The notes beneath the pieces are model-generated. The model ran no database searches. It was not told the DNA's origin and was given only the letters and a program-made list of their open reading frames with translations. A stretch of DNA of 64,000 nucleotides from NCBI RefSeq assembly GCF_036320965.1, contig NC_092287.1, forward strand, positions 14,077,200 through 14,141,199. Reading direction: 5' to 3'. The position numbers were made by a program, and so were the translations under genes. Positions 56,367 through 64,000 of this stretch are shown here, one piece after another. Every line of letters starts with the position of its first letter. Position 1 is the stretch's first letter. Source of the stretch: Panulirus ornatus (lineage: Eukaryota; Arthropoda; Malacostraca; Decapoda; Palinuridae).

Positions 56367-56726
56367 GAGCTGTGGTTTCGTTGCATTATACATGACAGCT
56401 AGAGACTGAGCGTGAACGAATGTGGCCTTTGTTGCCTTTTCCTAGCGCTACCTCGCAAACATGCGGGGGGAGGGGTTGTTATTTCATGTGTGGCGGGGTG
56501 GCAACGAGAATGAATAAGGGCAGACAGTATGAATTATAAACATGTGCATATATGTATATGTCTGTGTGTGTATATATATGTATACGTTGAGATGTATAGG
56601 TATGTATATGTGCGTGTGTGGACGTGTATGTATATACATGTGCATGTGGGTGGGTTAGGCCATTCTTTCGTCTGTTTCCTTGCGCTACTTCGCTAACGCT
56701 GGAGACAGCGACAAAGTATGATAAAT
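56367..56726 (+). mobile_element. RTE-type LINE copy L20, long 3' UTR only
   Basis: From GGAGCTGTGGTTTCGTTGCA through both tail modules (56445 and 56685) to GACAAAGTATGATAAATA. L21 follows directly. Confidence 0.85.
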
Positions 56727-58389
<1,663 letters not shown>

Positions 58390-58612
58390 AGAATTTGTGA
58401 CATGCTGTCAATGGACTGAACCAGGGCATGTGAAGCGGTTGAGGGAAACCATGGAAAGTTCTGTGGGGCCTGGATGTGGATAAGGGGCTGTGGTTATGGT
58501 ACATTACACATGACAGCTAGAAAATGGATGTGAGCGAATCAAACCTTTTCTTCGCTTTTTTCTTTCCCGGCTCTACCTCGCTCTCGCGGGAAACGACCAA
58601 TGTGTATGAACA
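58390..58612 (+). mobile_element. Older LINE 3' end fragment L22
   Basis: Runs from TGCTGTCAATGGACTGAACC (ORF end) through GGGGCCTGGATGTGGATAAG to a changed tail GCTCTACCTCGCTCTCGCGG. Diverged, with no (TA)n. Confidence 0.7.
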
Positions 58613-59325
58613 AATGAACGAAATAAGTTGGAAGTGGGCTCGAGCCTCACCAAAAGGAGCTCAGAGGAACAGCTGAAAGTAATACAGAAGAACTGCTGCA
58701 AATAACATAGAAGAAAAGCAAGTAGCGTAGCCGAACAGCTGCACAAGTTTTATCATAGTAGGAATAACAGAACCAGTAATAGAAAATACGATATGCTGGT
58801 TATGCTTTTGACTTAATATGGAATTCAAGTATGACGTCACCATCCCTAATACGCTGATTACTAGATCTCAGCTTGATAGAAATACGTGTATTTGTGAAGT
58901 TAAACTTCCAAGGCACAACAAGCGTCACCATAACGGTGAATTCACCTAGTTTCTTCATCAAGAATAGAAAATGGGAGGAAGTAAACAGTAGTCAGTGACT
59001 CAATAAGAAATCACCCATGAAGAAGAACGTGCGTAATGGCTGACTACAGCAGTGCATCAAACATGCATCAGACTCGTGCAATTGAGCGGAAGAAATATAT
59101 TAGGATAAATGATATACCCCAGAACATAGGCCAAGGAGGTGAAGAGCAGATTTGATGAAAAGCCAACAGTGTGAAAGAACAGTTTCACCGCAGATAAGAA
59201 ATTCGGAATATCATTCGTAGTTCAGAAAGAAGAACAAAAGAGCCGTTTGTGAGAAGAGAGAAAAAGGATTAAATCTTCTGTTCGTATGCAAAAAATCTCT
59301 GACAATAACTGTCATTGGCCGGACA
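58613..59325. other. Stretch with no recognised gene
   Basis: AT-rich, purine-rich plus strand, no motif recognised. Confidence 0.45.
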
Positions 59326-59375
<50 letters not shown>

Positions 59376-59386
59376 ACACACACACA
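59326..59386. repeat. (CA)n microsatellite
   Basis: About 60 bp of CA with one CTCA variant. Confidence 0.95.
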
Positions 59387-60646
59387 AGAACGTAAAAAGG
59401 AATACAAAGGAATCAAAAGAGCAAAAGAATATTAGGACCTTTCAAAGCTGTTCGTAGTGGTGGTGGATGAGATCACAAACTCATAGCTTAGTATGAGTAG
59501 AAAGACTTAACAGATGATTCAAAGAGAAAAGCTCTTTAACATTTCGTCTCATTAAAGAGGAGCAACTAATGTCAGCCGTGGACTTTCGAGCGAAGTATTT
59601 ATCAAGTCTCTTCTTAAACATAGTCTTACACTGTAAAGGAAGATAGCGAAAAAAATACGAACAGTAACTTCAACGTCATGAAGATTTTTTGGAAAGCGCT
59701 CAAAGCTGTGAACTGGCTGAATTCATGGCTCCTGACCGGAAATACGATGAATCTCTCATCCCCTGACAGATATAACTTCTCGAAGCGTACAATGATTATA
59801 ATAAGCACAATGCTGATGTGATATACACACACAATCTGCATAAGCCTTTGTGAAATATGAACACGTTCATATTGCAGTGCGAAAAAAGGGAATAATTCTT
59901 AAAAGTGAGAAGATGGATAAACAATTTTCCTTTTCAAATAGATCACAGCACGCTTCGGTAAATCAAATGGTTTCCAATCCTTTCGAATTAAAAAATGCTC
60001 AGTTCCCCAATAGCGCTTTTAATTTTCATACCTGACAGACCCAAGCGCAGTGTCACACCACTGTTTGCAGTGGATGCCAGATATGGAAATCTCACTCGTA
60101 GCAAACAATGAGAAACTATACAGGCATAAATCATTCCTTTCGATGAACCACGAGTGTAACGTGCTTCTGATGGCGAAAGGTTGCATGTATTATCTGTCAT
60201 CGAAGAAGGGGAAAAATCAAAAGATAATTCAAAATAACTGAACAAATACGAATGCCATAAAATCTTGGAAAAGTCACTCACCAAAAAGACCTCGTAGCCG
60301 TATTGTTGGAGGGGGTTGGTAGATGTGAGTTGTTAGTAGCAGGGGAGAGGATTTTTGGTACTACATGGTATGTCAACAGTTGTTAAGGGCAGCGGAGGAG
60401 AGGCTCTTGGTGTGACAAGAGTGGTGGGAGAAGTTTAGGAAATTGTACAAAGGAGTGCAAAGGAACTCAATCAGCAACAGACCACTGGATCCCTTGGAGG
60501 CTGTTTGTGATAGTGGAAGATATCAGGAACTAACAGATAAGTGTGGTCAAAGTAGAAAAGTGTTCAGATAATTCATACAGAAAAATTGCAAGCTGTCGTT
60601 GTGACTAAGGAGGCGCAGACAATGTTTGTCTTGGAGTTGAAAACAA
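59387..60646. other. Stretch with no recognised gene
   Basis: Non-coding, no repeat family identified. Confidence 0.45.
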
Positions 60647-61060
60647 TTATTCATCAAGTCTGTTTTTAAACGTACATATAGTACTGCTGTCAACCAGTCT
60701 AATTGGTAAATCATTCCACATGAGAAAGTCTTTGATGAAATTTTCTCTTCGGCTCGTTTGAGGTAAAACGTCTTCTCATGAGTTTGTTTCCATCACTATG
60801 AGTAAAATCAGACGAAGCAAATCTTAAGTAACCCATTAGATCGGGGATATCAAAGCCTTTAGTAGCTTTGAATTTTTGTTTTAGATCCTCTCTTAACCCT
60901 CCCTTTTCTAAGCTACATAGGTTCAAGTCATTAAGTCAGCTCTCACAGGATTTATTTCTCAGTCCAGAAATCATCTTGGTAGCTCGTTGCTGTCTTTTTT
61001 AATTCCAAGCAGGGTGACCAAAAGTGAATACAATATTCAAGATGGGACGCACCAGTGAAT
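60647..61060 (-). pseudogene. C-terminal part of a CR1/Jockey-like LINE ORF
   Basis: The minus strand reads QRATKMISGLRNKSCES, stop, LNDLNLCSLEKGGLREDLKQ, then 'KFKATKGFDIPDLM'. After a frameshift near 60720 it reads VWNDLPIRLVDSSTICTFK and NRLDE, ending TAA at 60647-60649. 'QRATK.I..LR......L..L.L..LE..R.R.DLI..FK...GF...' followed by WN.LP is the standard end of this LINE group. It has one stop and one frameshift. Confidence 0.75.
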
Positions 61061-61710
61061 TGTAAGAAGGAAGGATGATTTCCCTTGGCTTAAATTCGAA
61101 AACTCTACCTATGAATCCAAGAACCATGTTTTTACTGCTGTGTAGCCCTACTGGGCCAATGGTGACCTAGAAAAGTCGGCAATTTATAAAGGATAGTGGA
61201 GTCTCGTGGGCCATTGGTGAACTATGGAAATCAATAGTATATATGGAACATAATGGAGTGACATCCAGATATGAAGTTATTATATTTCTACAAAGGAAAC
61301 TTGTGATCTGGTCATTAATGCTGACATTACATCCAGAATATAAGGATCGCTGGTGTATGTATCTTTAGGTCGACGTTTTAGTGATATTCTTTGTAAAGAT
61401 ATGACTACGACAATTATCAGAAAAATTGTGCTGTGGAAGTGAAAAGATATACTTGTTTTACAGGAAAGTGAGGATGTAAGATTTCGTTATTGTATCCTTG
61501 AGAGTAATTATGCCACACAGACTGGCACAGTATTAAGTGATGGAATAAGATATTATTTAGTTGTCTAGGACGATACTACTGAATCCTGAGAGTCTAGAGA
61601 GCGCATCTGAGGCACGTGACGTTATAACAGTAGGATCAAAAACCACTTGCCCCGTAGTGGTGTCGTGGTTCATAACCCTAGCTGAGTGCCGTACCCGTAT
61701 TCAGTTGAAT
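61061..61710. other. Stretch with no recognised gene
   Basis: Non-coding, nothing identified. Confidence 0.45.
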
Positions 61711-62000
61711 ATGTGTTGCGGCAGCTTACCAACAAGAGATACTACGTTGCAGGAGCATACGAGCAAAAGTTTGTGTCACGGAAATGTAACAAGAATTGTG
61801 TATTACGAAAGTTTACAAACAACAGAAGTGTTGCAGTAGTGTGTCAAAAGTAAACGCTGTGTTGCAGCGTCAGACAACAGTAAATACTGTATTGCAGTAG
61901 CCTATTACACATGGATGTTTGTTACATTAGAATACCTACAACAAATGCCCTATTAAAGCAGCATATCACTAACAAATGGTGGGCTATAGTAGCATAACAA
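61711..62000. repeat. Degenerate minisatellite
   Basis: Irregular units built on GTGTTGCAGTAG and AACAAnTAnATACTG: TGTGTTGCGGCAGC, TACGTTGCAGGAGC, AGTGTTGCAGTAGT, TGTGTTGCAGCGTC and TGTATTGCAGTAGC. Spacing is about 36-40 bp. Confidence 0.6.
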
Positions 62001-62131
62001 CTAGGGCCAACTCCAGTGTCATCTGCAGCATCTCTCACAGTTAATTGCAGTGCCTGGGTTTCACACAAAGTTATAATACCCATTGTAACTGGTAAGGTCG
62101 GCATACCTACTGAAATAAACCGATTGTAGAA

Positions 62132-64000
<1,869 letters not shown>

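Overview
The window looks like nuclear DNA of an arthropod, most likely a decapod crustacean. It has spliced exons, very long (TA)n arrays, many decayed retrotransposons, and no operons or bacterial signals. The lineage is inferred from the style of the repeats and was not tested by any search.

The only host gene I can support is a cadherin. One cadherin repeat is split between an exon at 18855-18986 and an exon at 54493-54608. The two join in phase 1 across a 35,506-bp intron with GT and AG borders. Everything between them is intron filled with mobile elements and tandem repeats. The first 18.8 kb is an upstream intron or intergenic DNA with the same repeat content, and the last 9.4 kb is downstream of the second exon.

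The dominant repeat is an RTE-type LINE with a single ORF of about 1,000 codons (APE endonuclease, then reverse transcriptase, then a C-terminal domain) and a short 3' UTR ending in a conserved hairpin tail plus (TA)n. More than twenty copies and fragments lie on both strands, at about 0-18, 24-32, 37-46 and 56-64 kb. None is intact. A short non-autonomous family (called LD-SINE here, about 240 bp) matches the LINE's 5' UTR at one end and its 3' tail at the other, so it looks like an internally deleted LINE. Several LINE and LD-SINE pieces meet head-to-head at a (TA)n array.

Other elements: a three-exon Tc1/mariner transposase gene that reads intact (21834-23478, DD35E spacing); a Penelope-like element with GIY-YIG domain (33.6-35.8 kb) that has a 5' inversion and a hammerhead-ribozyme-like motif in its 3' region; an older Penelope fragment (46.6-47.2 kb); three C-terminal fragments of other LINEs (49.6, 55.2-55.7 and 60.6-61.0 kb) and one tentative one (20.3 kb); tRNA-derived SINE-like pieces; and a 649-bp unit with perfect 28-bp terminal inverted repeats (32.06-32.71 kb).

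Tandem repeats include a 4.6-kb, nearly perfect array of an 18-bp unit (49846-54431). It ends about 60 bp before the second cadherin exon and is open in that exon's reading frame. A 21-bp minisatellite lies at 47.75-48.2 kb.
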